The translations under genes and the position numbers were made by a program. A DNA stretch of 64,000 nucleotides. Origin: Bog-473 sp963711065 (GTDB taxonomy: Bacteria > Actinomycetota > Acidimicrobiia > Acidimicrobiales > RAAP-2). Below are positions 19,594-28,176 of this stretch, piece after piece (the first letter of the stretch is position 1; every line of letters begins with the position of its first letter). The stretch lies in assembly GCA_963711065.1 (NCBI GenBank), contig CAVQCO010000006.1, positions 914,738 through 978,737 of the forward strand, written 5' to 3'. The notes below the pieces were generated by a model, which saw only the letters and a list, made by a program, of their open reading frames with translations, searched no databases and had not been told where the DNA came from.

Positions 19594-20823
19594 TCAGAAG
19601 GGGTCGTAGGGGTAGTCGGTCATCGGCTCCCACCCGTCCTCGGTGATAAGCAGCACCTCCTCGGAGCGGTAGCCGGCCGCACCGTCCTCCCAGACGATCG
19701 GCTCGAGGACGAGGACCATGCCCTCGGCGAGCACGAGCGTCGCGTCGAACGCCTCACCGATGTCACTCCCGACGTACGGCATTTCGGCGCTGTCGATGCC
19801 GAGACCGTGACCCAGGTAGAAGTGGGGCATCCAGGGCTTTCTGCCGCCGGCGGCGGCGATCGCGGCCGCCGTGAGGTCTGCCGCCGTCGCACCGGCAAGG
19901 GTGACGTCGAGGACGGCGTCCATGATCGATCGCCACCGCTCGAATTGCGCGCGCTGGCGAGCATCGGGCTCGCGCCCCACGATCCACGTCCGGCCGAAGT
20001 CGGAATGGAAACCCGCGTAGCTGATGCCGGTGTCCACCCACAGGACGTCGCCCTCCGCGAGCTCGCGTTCGGTCGAGAGGAGCGGGCACGCGAGGTCGCC
20101 GGTCGTCGTCCATGGTCCGTCCGCCATCCGACTCGGCATCACCTGCCAGATCGGGTCCAAGATGTTGGCGTCGGCTCCCGCGTCAAAGATCGTGCGCAGG
20201 AAGGTCGCGGTGAGGTCGGTCTGACGGACGCCGGGCGCAACGCGTGCCTGCACCTCAGCGATGGCACCTTCGGTGATGCGCAGGCCCTCACGCATGCACG
20301 ACAGTTCGTCGGGTGTCTTGACCGCCTTGGCGCGGCTGATCACCCGTCCGCCGTCGACCGGTGCGTCGGGCGCGAAGAGGATCGACCGCTCGCGGCACAG
20401 CGCGTTGGTCCACTCGTCGATCGCGATCACGGCCTTCCCCGGCAGCAGGCCGGCGAGCTGCGATGCGAAGAGCTGCACCCCCTCGTCGAAGTCGAGATAG
20501 ACCGGGCCGTGGACGTGGTCCGGGGGCACGCCGAGGTGGAGACCGTCGTCACCACGCAACGGGGTGAAGAGGTGCGGCCACTCGTCGTCCGCGATCACGA
20601 CCGCGACGGGCTGCTCGAAGTTCGCCCGGCCCGAGTCGGCGAGGGGCCAAATGGCCCCGGTCGCGTAGACGACATTGGTGTTGCCGAGCAGCACGAGTGC
20701 GTCGAGTCCCTGCTCGCGCATCAGGGACCGGATGCGCTGCACCCGGTCCCGGCGCATGCGAGCGAGATCTGCCTCCGCCGGAATGCGCGTCGGCGGCGCG
20801 GATGCCATCAGACCCGCGGGCAT
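19594..20823 (-). CDS. M24-family metallopeptidase/creatinase-fold hydrolase (intact metal site)
   Basis: 409 residues from ATG 20823 in a TGATG overlap with the upstream amidohydrolase; an in-frame ATG at 20808 is the alternative. All ligands are visible: Asp-Asp in WVDTGISYAGFHSDFGRT, His in YLGHGLGIDSAEMP, Glu in LVLEPIVW and Glu in YRSEEVLLI. The N-terminal domain resembles Xaa-Pro dipeptidase/creatinase. These enzymes cleave C-N bonds in peptides, amidines or amides. In an operon with an amidohydrolase, CoA-transferase and crotonase, hydrolysis of a non-peptide amide substrate is more likely than general peptide turnover (inference). Confidence 0.85.
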   Translation of the reverse strand: MPAGLMASAPPTRIPAEADLARMRRDRVQRIRSLMREQGLDALVLLGNTNVVYATGAIWPLADSGRANFEQPVAVVIADDEWPHLFTPLRGDDGLHLGVPPDHVHGPVYLDFDEGVQLFASQLAGLLPGKAVIAIDEWTNALCRERSILFAPDAPVDGGRVISRAKAVKTPDELSCMREGLRITEGAIAEVQARVAPGVRQTDLTATFLRTIFDAGADANILDPIWQVMPSRMADGPWTTTGDLACPLLSTERELAEGDVLWVDTGISYAGFHSDFGRTWIVGREPDARQRAQFERWRSIMDAVLDVTLAGATAADLTAAAIAAAGGRKPWMPHFYLGHGLGIDSAEMPYVGSDIGEAFDATLVLAEGMVLVLEPIVWEDGAAGYRSEEVLLITEDGWEPMTDYPYDPF

Positions 20824-21995
20824 CACCCGTCCAGCCCGAGGTAGCGCTTCACGTTGGTGTCGACGACGGCCACGGCTGCCTCCGCGCCCACCGCGTCCAC
20901 GACGGCGGCCAGCGACTGGTTGCTGTACCCGTATGTGCTCTCGTTGTGCGGGAAGTCGGTGGACCACATCACCCGATCGACGCCGATATGGGGTAGGAGC
21001 GCGAGCCCGAGCGGGTCGACCATGAACGACGCACACATGTGGCGGTCCCAGTAGTACGTCGGTTCGTGCTGAATCTTCAGATTCGCGAGGTGCTGGAACG
21101 ACGCCGCAATGTGCTCGGCGTCCTGGAGGGCGGAGGGCACCCAGTTGATCCCGCCCTCGAACCACCCCACGCGGAGCCCGGGATGACGGTCGAGGATGCC
21201 GCCGAAGACGTACTTGCCGAACGTGTCGCGGAACGGTGCGACGGACTGGAGCATCCCGATGCTGACTGCGTTGAACTGGTTCGGCGTCGCGGGCGGGTTC
21301 TCGCCGATGTGGTGGGACACCGGGACCTGGGCTTCCTCGATGGCGTCCCACACCCCGTCCATCGCCGTGCTCGCGTAATCGATGGGGCGCTTCTCCAGGT
21401 CCTTGCCCGGCGAGAGGGGCATGAGGAACGTCCTCAACCCGAGCGCCTTGAGCTCGTGCAACGTCCGGCGTGCGCCCTCGGCGTCCCACCAGTTGATCAG
21501 GCCGACGCCAAGAATGCGGTCGTTCGACCGCTCCTGTACCTCCGCGATGTGCTCGTTGTAGATCCGGAAGCAGAGCTCACGGACCTCCCGGTCCGGCCAT
21601 CCGAACAAGGCGAGAACGGAGTTCGGGAACGCGAGCTCCTTGGAGATGCCTTCCGACTCGAGGGCCGCGAGCCGGGCCTCGACATCGCCCGTGTGGGACC
21701 CCGAGACCGGGTCGTACTGCGTGAGCACCTCAATGAACTCCGGTACCAGGATGGACTTCCCGTCCATTCCGATCACCCACCCGCCGTCGACGTTCATGAC
21801 GCGAGGCGCGCGGTCCTTCATGCTGTCGGGAAAGCGCTCGTAGAAGATGTCCTCTGCCAGCGAGATGTGGTCGTCGGCCGAGAAGACCTCGGTCCCCGCG
21901 GGGAGCCCCGGATCGACGTACGGACCCGGATGGCGGTCCTTGGGCGCGCCCACGCCCTCCGGAGGGTACGTCAGGCTCCTGGAGTAACCGGTCAT
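20823..21995 (-). CDS. amidohydrolase (amidohydrolase_2/ACMSD-like)
   Basis: 390 residues from ATG 21995, preceded by GGGGGAC. SADDHISLAED is the N-terminal metal-site variant; VSHHIGENPP supplies the middle His and WSTDFPHNESTYG the C-terminal Asp. Similar to actinobacterial amidohydrolases that decarboxylate or hydrolyse cyclic acids. First gene of a six-gene minus-strand operon (21995 to 14413) and divergent from the flavin dehydrogenase at 22117; the 121-base gap must hold both promoters. Confidence 0.85.
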   Translation of the reverse strand: MTGYSRSLTYPPEGVGAPKDRHPGPYVDPGLPAGTEVFSADDHISLAEDIFYERFPDSMKDRAPRVMNVDGGWVIGMDGKSILVPEFIEVLTQYDPVSGSHTGDVEARLAALESEGISKELAFPNSVLALFGWPDREVRELCFRIYNEHIAEVQERSNDRILGVGLINWWDAEGARRTLHELKALGLRTFLMPLSPGKDLEKRPIDYASTAMDGVWDAIEEAQVPVSHHIGENPPATPNQFNAVSIGMLQSVAPFRDTFGKYVFGGILDRHPGLRVGWFEGGINWVPSALQDAEHIAASFQHLANLKIQHEPTYYWDRHMCASFMVDPLGLALLPHIGVDRVMWSTDFPHNESTYGYSNQSLAAVVDAVGAEAAVAVVDTNVKRYLGLDG

Positions 21996-22116
21996 GTCCC
22001 CCGCTTCCTGCTTCGACGGATGCCGGCAGATTACTTCGGCTTCGTAGCAATCGTCAACGGACCCTGCTAGCTTGCTCCAGGTTGAGCAGGACGTCGGGAG
22101 GCCGGAGAGCGCTGAC

Positions 22117-23793
22117 ATGACCACGTGGGACACCACCGTCGACCTGGTGATCGTCGGATCAGGTGGCGGTGGCATGGTGGCCGCGCTCACCGCGGCCGAC
22201 GCCGGTGCGAGCGCGCTCGTGCTCGAGAAGCAGGAGCTGGTGGGCGGCTCGACCGCCATGTCCGGCGGGATCCTCTGGGTCCCCAACAACCCGGTGATGC
22301 GGGCGAACGGGGTCCCCGACTCGTACGAGGACGCCCTCGCCCACTTCGAAGGCGTCGTGGGTGACGTCGGACCGGCCTCCTCGCTCGAGCGGCGACACGC
22401 CTTCCTGACGGCGGGACCAGAAATGGTCTCGTTCCTCCAGGACCGCGGTGTGTCGTTCGTCCACTGCCCGGGCTACAGCGACTACTACTCGAACGCCAAG
22501 GGCGGCCACGACGTGGGACGCGGCATCGAGCCGGTGCCGTTCGACGGCCGGGTGCTCGGCGAATGGCTCGGGAAGCTGCAGCCCGGGCTGGCACAGAGCC
22601 TCGGCCTCGCGGTGATGACGAACGAAGCGCGGTCCCTCTCCCACTACAACCGCAGCATCCGGGCCTTCGCGGTCTCCGCCCGGGTCGTGCTCCGGACCTA
22701 TGCTGCCCGCCTTCGGCGTCAGGCGCTCCTCACCAATGGGGCGTCCCTCATCGCGCAGATGCTGACCATCGCGCTGGCCGACCGGATCCCGGTCTGGACC
22801 CAGGCACCGCTCGAGGACCTGGTCGTGGAGGACGGCCGGGTGGTCGGTGTCCGCGCCGTTCGAGCAGGAACCCCGGTCATGGTCCGTGCCCGCAAGGGAG
22901 TCCTGCTCGCGTCCGGGGGTTTCGCTCACAACCCCGAAATGCGCCAGGAGTACGGAGGCGATCAACCGAACCGAGCGCGCTGGTCGATCTCCAACCCGGG
23001 CGATACCGGCGAGGTGATCCGGATGGCGATGCGTCTCGGCGCGCAGACCGATCTCATGGACGAAGCCTGGTGGCTGCCGTCGCCCAGAACGGGAAGGTTC
23101 GGGCAATCGACGCTCGACCAGGCGCGCCAACGCCCACGCACGATATACGTCGATGCAGCGGGGCAACGGTTCGTGAACGAGTCCAACTCGTACATGGAGG
23201 TGGGTAAGGCCATGTACGCCCGCGACAAGACGAGCAAGGCGGTCCCGTGCTGGCTGATCTTCGACGACCGCTACCGCAAGCGCTACGCGCACCAGCGGTC
23301 ACGCCCCGGCCGCTTCCCGCGCAAGCTGCTCGAGAGCGGGATGCTCAAGCAGGCATGGACGCTGAACGATCTCGCCCACCTGTGCGACATCGATGCCGCC
23401 GGCCTCGCGGAGACGGTGGAACGTTTCAACCAGAACGCCCTGCGAGGCGTCGATCCCGACTACGGGCGTGGCGAATCCGCCTACAACCGGGCGCTGGGCG
23501 ATCCGAACCACAACCTGCATCCCTGTCTCGGCCCCATCGACGAGGCCCCGTACTACGCGGTCCAGGTCGTGCCCGGTGACATCGGCACCTGCGGTGGCCT
23601 CGTCACCAACGAAGTCGCCCAGGTCCTCGCCCAGGACGACGCGCCCATCGACGGCCTGTACGCCACCGGCAACGGCACCGCCACCGTGATGGGCCGCCAC
23701 TACCTCGGACCCGGCGCCAGCATCGCCAACACGATGGTCTTCGGCTACGTGGCGGCACGCCACGCGGTCGGTGCTCGGGGCACGGGACCGTGA
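22117..23793 (+). CDS. FAD-dependent dehydrogenase, 3-ketosteroid delta1-dehydrogenase-like
   Basis: 558 residues from ATG 22117. N-terminal FAD Rossmann motif VIVGSGGGGMVAALTAADAG (residues 9-28), then GGSTAMSGGILWVPNN, typical of the fumarate-reductase/KstD group. The C-terminal region YYAVQVVPGDIGTCGGL has the Tyr-x6-Gly catalytic arrangement of KstD, and YATGNGTATVMGRHYLGPG closes the FAD site. KstD removes 1,2-hydrogens of a 3-oxo ring; many relatives act on other cyclic enones, so steroid activity is plausible but not shown. Divergent from the amidohydrolase operon and 6 bases from the convergent ferredoxin stop. Confidence 0.85.
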   Translation: MTTWDTTVDLVIVGSGGGGMVAALTAADAGASALVLEKQELVGGSTAMSGGILWVPNNPVMRANGVPDSYEDALAHFEGVVGDVGPASSLERRHAFLTAGPEMVSFLQDRGVSFVHCPGYSDYYSNAKGGHDVGRGIEPVPFDGRVLGEWLGKLQPGLAQSLGLAVMTNEARSLSHYNRSIRAFAVSARVVLRTYAARLRRQALLTNGASLIAQMLTIALADRIPVWTQAPLEDLVVEDGRVVGVRAVRAGTPVMVRARKGVLLASGGFAHNPEMRQEYGGDQPNRARWSISNPGDTGEVIRMAMRLGAQTDLMDEAWWLPSPRTGRFGQSTLDQARQRPRTIYVDAAGQRFVNESNSYMEVGKAMYARDKTSKAVPCWLIFDDRYRKRYAHQRSRPGRFPRKLLESGMLKQAWTLNDLAHLCDIDAAGLAETVERFNQNALRGVDPDYGRGESAYNRALGDPNHNLHPCLGPIDEAPYYAVQVVPGDIGTCGGLVTNEVAQVLAQDDAPIDGLYATGNGTATVMGRHYLGPGASIANTMVFGYVAARHAVGARGTGP

Positions 23794-23799
23794 CGCGGT

Positions 23800-24009
23800 T
23801 CAGTCCAGCCGCAGTCCGTCGCGTCGGACGGTGATGGCGTTGGTCGGGCACTTCCGCGCCGCGGCGATGACCTGGTCCTCCGCCGCACCCGCGGGGTCGA
23901 CCACCATGGCGACGGACTCGTCGTCCAGGTCGAAGACGCCCGGTGCCTCGTACACGCAGTTTCCCGAGCCCATGCACACGTCACGGTCGATCTCGACTTC
24001 GAGGACCAT
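23800..24009 (-). CDS. ferredoxin of P450 type ([3Fe-4S] class)
   Basis: 69 residues. Cluster motif DVCMGSGNC (residues 10-18) plus CPTNAI near the C-terminus gives C-x5-C...C-P, the P450-associated pattern in which the fourth-ligand position between the first two Cys is not Cys (here Ser). It is divergent from the P450 at 24051, 41 bases away, so it is very likely that enzyme's electron donor. No ferredoxin reductase is adjacent. The second ferredoxin at 62798-63042 shares the CMGSG core. Confidence 0.9.
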   Translation of the reverse strand: MVLEVEIDRDVCMGSGNCVYEAPGVFDLDDESVAMVVDPAGAAEDQVIAAARKCPTNAITVRRDGLRLD

Positions 24010-24050
24010 GGCAGCGATCGTAGGCTCCCAGACTCGGATCGAGGGTGCAC

Positions 24051-25328
24051 ATGACTGAGTTCGAGAACGTCAACTTCTTCACCGACCGATCGGTCCAGGA
24101 CGACCCCTACGCATACTTCGACTGGGTGCGGGAACGGGGTCCGGTGTGGCGGGACCCCCGCTACGGCCTCTTCATGATCACGGGCTACCCCGAGGCGATG
24201 GCCGTGTACGGCGACCCGGCGACGTTCCCACCCGATGACGCAGCGTCGGGAACGTACTCGTCGTGCAACGTGGTGAGCGGCTCTTTCGTGAAATTCTCCA
24301 CGCCGGTGGAAGGGGACGACATCAGCGACATCATCGTGAAGTACCGAAACGAGCTTCCCTTCAGCGACCAGCTGCCGGCGTTCGACCCCCCGGTGCACAC
24401 GGCCCATCGCCACCTCTTGATGCGGTTGATCACCCCGAAGCGGCTCAAGGAGAACGAAGCCTTCATGTGGCAATTCGCCGACCGCCTCCTCGACGCGTTC
24501 GCGGACGAGGGTTCGTGCGAGATGGTGAGCGCGTACGCGGAGCCCTTTACGCTCACCGTGATCGCCGACCTGGAGGGCGTGCCGGAGTCCGATCATTCGC
24601 TCTTCCGGGAGCGACTGTCCACCGTCCACCAGGAGGTCTCCCACAAGCCGCTCGAGTTCCTCTACGAGCGATTCAGCCAGTACATCGAGGATCGCCGCCA
24701 GACGCCCCGCAACGACGTCCTGACCGGCCTGGCGATCGCGACGTTCCCCGACGGCTCGACTCCCGAGGTGAGGGATGCGGCGCTCATCGCCGCCAACCTG
24801 TTCGCCGGCGGTCAGGAGACCACGGTGCGGTTGTTGTCCTTCGCGCTCCGCATGCTCGCCGAGCGGCCCGACCTCCAGAAGCTCGTTCGTGACGATCGTG
24901 ACCGCATCCCCAATTTCATTGAGGAGACACTTCGGCTCGAGAGCCCGCTGCGGACGCAGTTCCGGATGGCCCGCGTCCGCACCGAGCTCGCCGGCGTCGA
25001 CATCCCGGCAGGAGGGACGGTCATGCTCGTGCCCGGAGCGTGCAACCGTGACCCTCGCATCTTCGAGAACCCCTACGAGTTCGACATCCGCCGTGCGAAC
25101 GCGAGGCAGCACATCGCCTTCGGGCACGGTATCCACACGTGCGCCGGGGCGCCATTGGCCCGCGCCGAGGGGCGGGTGACCGTCAACCGGTTCCTCGATC
25201 GCTCGGCGGACATCACGATCTCCGAAAAGCACCACGGTCCGTCGGGCGCCCGGCGGTACGACTACCTGCCGACCTTCTTCCTTCGCGGCCTCGAGCACCT
25301 CTACCTCGATTTGGCGCCCGCCGGCTGA
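24051..25328 (+). CDS. cytochrome P450
   Basis: 425 residues from ATG 24051, preceded by GAGGG at 7 bases. I-helix FAGGQETTVR (residues about 252-261), ExxR in EETLRLES, heme loop FGHGIHTCAG with Cys near residue 364. Bacterial class I P450 using the ferredoxin divergently encoded at 23800. I-helix Gly-Gln-Glu-Thr-Thr keeps the acid/alcohol pair for oxygen activation. Next to a KstD-like dehydrogenase and an SDR, hydroxylation of a cyclic or terpenoid substrate is the likely role. It ends in a hairpin facing the convergent SDR. Confidence 0.92.
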   Translation: MTEFENVNFFTDRSVQDDPYAYFDWVRERGPVWRDPRYGLFMITGYPEAMAVYGDPATFPPDDAASGTYSSCNVVSGSFVKFSTPVEGDDISDIIVKYRNELPFSDQLPAFDPPVHTAHRHLLMRLITPKRLKENEAFMWQFADRLLDAFADEGSCEMVSAYAEPFTLTVIADLEGVPESDHSLFRERLSTVHQEVSHKPLEFLYERFSQYIEDRRQTPRNDVLTGLAIATFPDGSTPEVRDAALIAANLFAGGQETTVRLLSFALRMLAERPDLQKLVRDDRDRIPNFIEETLRLESPLRTQFRMARVRTELAGVDIPAGGTVMLVPGACNRDPRIFENPYEFDIRRANARQHIAFGHGIHTCAGAPLARAEGRVTVNRFLDRSADITISEKHHGPSGARRYDYLPTFFLRGLEHLYLDLAPAG

Positions 25329-25341
25329 ACGCGCCGGCGGG
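25317..25341. terminator. strong hairpin between convergent P450 and SDR
   Basis: CCCGCCGGC-tgaacgc-GCCGGCGGG: a perfect 9-bp GC stem with 7-base loop spanning the P450 stop codon. No T-run, but it sits exactly where a bidirectional terminator is needed (SDR stop at 25353). Confidence 0.55.
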
Positions 25342-25352
25342 TCGCCCCGCCA

Positions 25353-26162
25353 TCACGTCTGCGTGGTCGGTGCGGTCTCCGGCGGTTTCGCCGTGGACAT
25401 GATCAGCTTCGTCTGCGCATAGGGCGGACCGGCGGTCGTGCCACCGTCGATCGGCAGGACGATCCCGGTCACCTGCGCGGCGCGTTCACTGGCGAGGAAC
25501 ACCACGGCGTTGGCGACGTCCTCAGGCTGCGCCTCTCGTTCCAGCGGTTGCATGTACCGCAGCACCGGACCCATCTCGTAGGTCGTGATGCCGGTGCGGA
25601 TGTGCGCAGGGGTGAGGCAGTTGACCCGGATGCCATAGGGCGCGAGATCGATGGCCATGCACTTGGTCGCATGAGCCACGGCTGCCTTCGAGGCCCGGTA
25701 GGAGATCATGCCGGCGCCGGCGTTGACGGCTGCGATCGAGGCGTTGTTGATGATGGAGCCGCCGCCGTGGTCCTTCATGTAGCGGGCGGCTCGCTGGGCA
25801 CCGGCAAGCACGCCGAAGAGGTTCACGCTCATGATGCGCGAGAAGTCCTCGAGGTCGTCCGGGAGGAACCGTTTGAGGGGGCTCCCGATCCCCGCGTTGT
25901 TGAACATGATGTCCAGTCCACCGAAGCGCTCGACGGCGAAGTCCACCAGGGCCTGCACCTGTTCCGCGTCGCTGACGTCGGTCTGGCAGAAGGCGGCTGC
26001 CTCACCGATGCTCTGGGCCACTTCCTGACCCCGGTCCACGTCGACGTCCGCAATCACGACACTCGCACCCTCGGCCACGAGCAGCGCAGCGGTCGCCCGT
26101 CCGATGCCGCCCGCGCCGCCGGTCACCACCGCCACCTTCCCGTTGAGCTCTTGCAATCTCAT
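25353..26162 (-). CDS. SDR family oxidoreductase
   Basis: 269 residues from ATG 26162 (MRLQELNGKVAVVTGG). Classical SDR motifs: TGGAGGIG (residues 14-21), NNAG, Ser in NNASIAA, catalytic YRASK. The C-terminal LPIDGGTTAGPP is typical of FabG-like members. Oxidises or reduces a hydroxyl/ketone with NAD(P). It converges on the P450 gene; possibly it oxidises the alcohol made by that P450. Substrate unknown. Confidence 0.88.
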   Translation of the reverse strand: MRLQELNGKVAVVTGGAGGIGRATAALLVAEGASVVIADVDVDRGQEVAQSIGEAAAFCQTDVSDAEQVQALVDFAVERFGGLDIMFNNAGIGSPLKRFLPDDLEDFSRIMSVNLFGVLAGAQRAARYMKDHGGGSIINNASIAAVNAGAGMISYRASKAAVAHATKCMAIDLAPYGIRVNCLTPAHIRTGITTYEMGPVLRYMQPLEREAQPEDVANAVVFLASERAAQVTGIVLPIDGGTTAGPPYAQTKLIMSTAKPPETAPTTQT

Positions 26163-26355
26163 GACGCGACCATACGGTCTCGCGGCTGGTGCCGGCACCA
26201 CGACGCCGGGCGGACCACGCACGACACTTCTCGACGCGGCGCCACACGTCGCGGCGTGTTTCTTCCCGTGACCTGGGATCCGAGTGATTCGGGGCCGTGG
26301 GCCCCGGCGCCGTCGCGAGCGGGAACATCAGGCGTCCGTCGGTGTTGTTGCCATT

Positions 26356-26910
26356 GTGCCGTGTGCCGTCCTTCTGGTCTCGGGAAGCCTCCGTTCCGCC
26401 TCCACCAACACCGCCGTGCTCCGCACGGCCCGGGCCACGGCTCCGCCCGGCCTGGAGTGTGTCCTCTACGGGGGACTGGGCGCGCTGCCGCCTTTCAACC
26501 CGGACGACGACGCCGAGCCACTGCATCGGGCCGTCGCAGAGCTCCGCACCCAGGTCCGTCGGGCGGAGGCGCTGGTGATCTCCACCCCTGAGTACGCAGG
26601 CGCGCTGCCCGGGTCGCTGAAGAACCTGCTCGAGTGGCTCATCGGGGACGACGACGCCCGCTCCATCTACCGCAAGCCGGTCGCCTGGATCAATGCCTCC
26701 CCTCGGGGTGCCCCGGACGCCCACGACTCGTTGCGCAGGGTGCTCGGGTACGCACACGCGATGCTCCTGGAGGACGTGAGTGCCGAGATCCCGGTCGCAA
26801 GTTCGATGCTCGGGGCCGAGGGCGAGGTCCACGACGAGCCGGAGCGCGCCGCGATCGGGCGAGTGATGCGGGGCTTGCGCGACAGCCTCCGCTGCGGGAC
26901 GCGAGAATGA
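26356..26910 (+). CDS. NADPH-dependent FMN reductase
   Basis: 184 residues from GTG 26356, chosen because VPCAVLLVSGSLRSAS places the flavin phosphate loop at the N-terminus as in the family; an in-frame start further upstream would add an unrelated Arg-rich leader. Flavodoxin-like fold: SGSLRSASTNTAVLRTA for the FMN phosphate and STPEYAGALPGSLKNLLEWL for the isoalloxazine. Transfers NAD(P)H electrons to FMN or to quinones or azo dyes. It is followed after 24 bases by the HAD gene, probably co-transcribed. Confidence 0.85.
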   Translation: MPCAVLLVSGSLRSASTNTAVLRTARATAPPGLECVLYGGLGALPPFNPDDDAEPLHRAVAELRTQVRRAEALVISTPEYAGALPGSLKNLLEWLIGDDDARSIYRKPVAWINASPRGAPDAHDSLRRVLGYAHAMLLEDVSAEIPVASSMLGAEGEVHDEPERAAIGRVMRGLRDSLRCGTRE

Positions 26911-26934
26911 CGTCCGATCTTCGGGAGGCCATGA

Positions 26935-27558
26935 GTGATCCGAGCCATCATGTTCGACTTCGGCGGTGTAATCTCGTCGAGCCCGTTCGAGGCGTTCGCG
27001 CACCTGGAGGCGGAACGCGGGCTTCCTCGTGACTTCATCCGGACGGTGAACGCCACCAACAGCGACGCGAACGCGTGGGCGCAGCTCGAGCGCGGTGAGC
27101 TCGACCTGGAGACGTTCGGGACGCTGTGGTCGGCCGAGGCCCGGGCCCTGGGCCACGAACTGGACGGGCGACAGGTGCTCGCACGGCTGGCGGGCGAGAT
27201 CCGGCCGCAGATGGTCGCGGCCATTCGCGCCTGCCGGCCCGCCTTCAAGACGGCTTGCCTCACCAACAATTTCACTCGGGCGGAGGCCGTCCTTTCGGCC
27301 GAGGTGGCGGCCGTGTACGCCCTCTTCGATGCGGTCCTCGAATCGAGGGTCCTCGGTGTGCGCAAGCCGGATCCTCGCTTCTACGAGCTCGCCTGCGAGG
27401 CGCTGGGCGTCGAACCCGAGCAGTGCGTGTTCCTCGACGACCTCGGCGTGAACCTCAAGCCGGCACGGGCCCTCGGGATGCACACCATCAAAGTGAGCGA
27501 CCCGAATGCCGCGCTCACCGAGCTCGAGGCACTCCTCGGGGTCGCGCTCACGGGCTGA
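26935..27558 (+). CDS. HAD-superfamily hydrolase
   Basis: 207 residues from GTG 26935 with GGGAGG 6 bases upstream. HAD motif I is MFDFGGVIS: nucleophile Asp present but the second Asp of DxD is Gly, as in the FDFGGV subgroup related to the epoxide-hydrolase N-terminal phosphatase. Motif II CLTNN, motif III Lys in GVRKPDPRFY, motif IV CVFLDDLGVN. The cap is helical (residues 15-90). Likely a small-molecule phosphatase or dehalogenase-like enzyme; substrate unassigned. Confidence 0.85.
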   Translation: MIRAIMFDFGGVISSSPFEAFAHLEAERGLPRDFIRTVNATNSDANAWAQLERGELDLETFGTLWSAEARALGHELDGRQVLARLAGEIRPQMVAAIRACRPAFKTACLTNNFTRAEAVLSAEVAAVYALFDAVLESRVLGVRKPDPRFYELACEALGVEPEQCVFLDDLGVNLKPARALGMHTIKVSDPNAALTELEALLGVALTG

Positions 27559-27582
27559 AACCCGCCCGCGATGGGACCTCCC

Positions 27583-27609
27583 TGTCACATTTTTCCCTCC
27601 GCCGGTGTC
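27583..27609 (+). promoter_or_regulatory. ECF41-type promoter, TGTCACA-N16-TGTC
   Basis: TGTCACA at 27583-27589 and TGTC at 27606-27609 are separated by exactly 16 bases. The published consensus for ECF41 sigma factors is TGTCACA (-35) and CGTC (-10), and the published targets are carboxymuconolactone decarboxylase-like, oxidoreductase or epimerase genes. Here the downstream gene (start 27644) is a carboxymuconolactone decarboxylase-fold protein, leaving a leader of roughly 25-30 bases. The first base of the -10 element is T instead of C. Confidence 0.7.
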
Positions 27610-27643
27610 TATGCGGTGGAAGTCCAGAGAACAGGGGATCACC

Positions 27644-28117
27644 ATGGAAGCCCGATTCACCTTCGACAGCAGCCCGGCGGTGGCGAAGTTCGCCAAGCAC
27701 ATCAATTCGGCCGGCGCGATCCTCACCGCATCGACGCTGCCGGCCGCGACGCAGGAGCTGGTGAAGATCCGGGCCAGTCAGATCAACGGCTGTGCCGCCT
27801 GCACCGACATGCACACCAAGGACGCCGCACACGCTGGGGAGAGCCCGGTGCGGCTCAACCTGGTCGCCGTCTGGCGCGAAGCAACGGTCTTCACGGAGGC
27901 CGAGCGGTCGGCACTCGAGCTGACCGAGCAAGGAACCAGGATCGCCGACGACCCGAGTGGGGTCACCGACGAGGCCTGGAGGAGCGCTGCCAAGCACTAC
28001 GACGACGACCAGCTCGGCGCACTGGTGTGCCTCATCGCCCTCATCAACACCTACAACCGGCTGAACGTCATCACCCGACAGCCAGCGGGCGACTACGTGC
28101 CGGGCCAATGGGGCTAG
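27644..28117 (+). CDS. carboxymuconolactone decarboxylase/AhpD-like protein
   Basis: 157 residues from ATG 27644, preceded by AGGGGATCACC. Redox motif CAACTDMHTK (residues about 46-55; C-x2-C-x3-H) is that of AhpD-type alkylhydroperoxidases; ASQINGCAACTDMHTKDA is the family signature. All-helical and cytoplasmic, usually oligomeric. Acts as a peroxide-reducing or thiol-relay protein. Transcription from the ECF41-type promoter just upstream is likely; no sigma factor gene is in the window, so the regulator must lie elsewhere. Confidence 0.9.
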   Translation: MEARFTFDSSPAVAKFAKHINSAGAILTASTLPAATQELVKIRASQINGCAACTDMHTKDAAHAGESPVRLNLVAVWREATVFTEAERSALELTEQGTRIADDPSGVTDEAWRSAAKHYDDDQLGALVCLIALINTYNRLNVITRQPAGDYVPGQWG

Positions 28118-28122
28118 CGGCT

Positions 28123-28151
28123 GCGGGCTGACCCCGACGACGACAGCCCGC
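28123..28151. terminator. hairpin between convergent AhpD-like and amidohydrolase genes
   Basis: GCGGGCTG-N13-CAGCCCGC, a perfect 8-bp stem, lies just after the AhpD-like stop at 28117 and before the amidohydrolase stop at 28177. No T-run. Confidence 0.45.
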
Positions 28152-28176
28152 CGCGACCTGGGGCCCCGAGGTCCTG

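Noticed and set aside
22069..22092. TGCTC-N6-GAGCA repeat between the amidohydrolase operon and flavin dehydrogenase
   Set aside because: Only 5-base arms in GC-rich DNA; plausible but unsupported by another copy.
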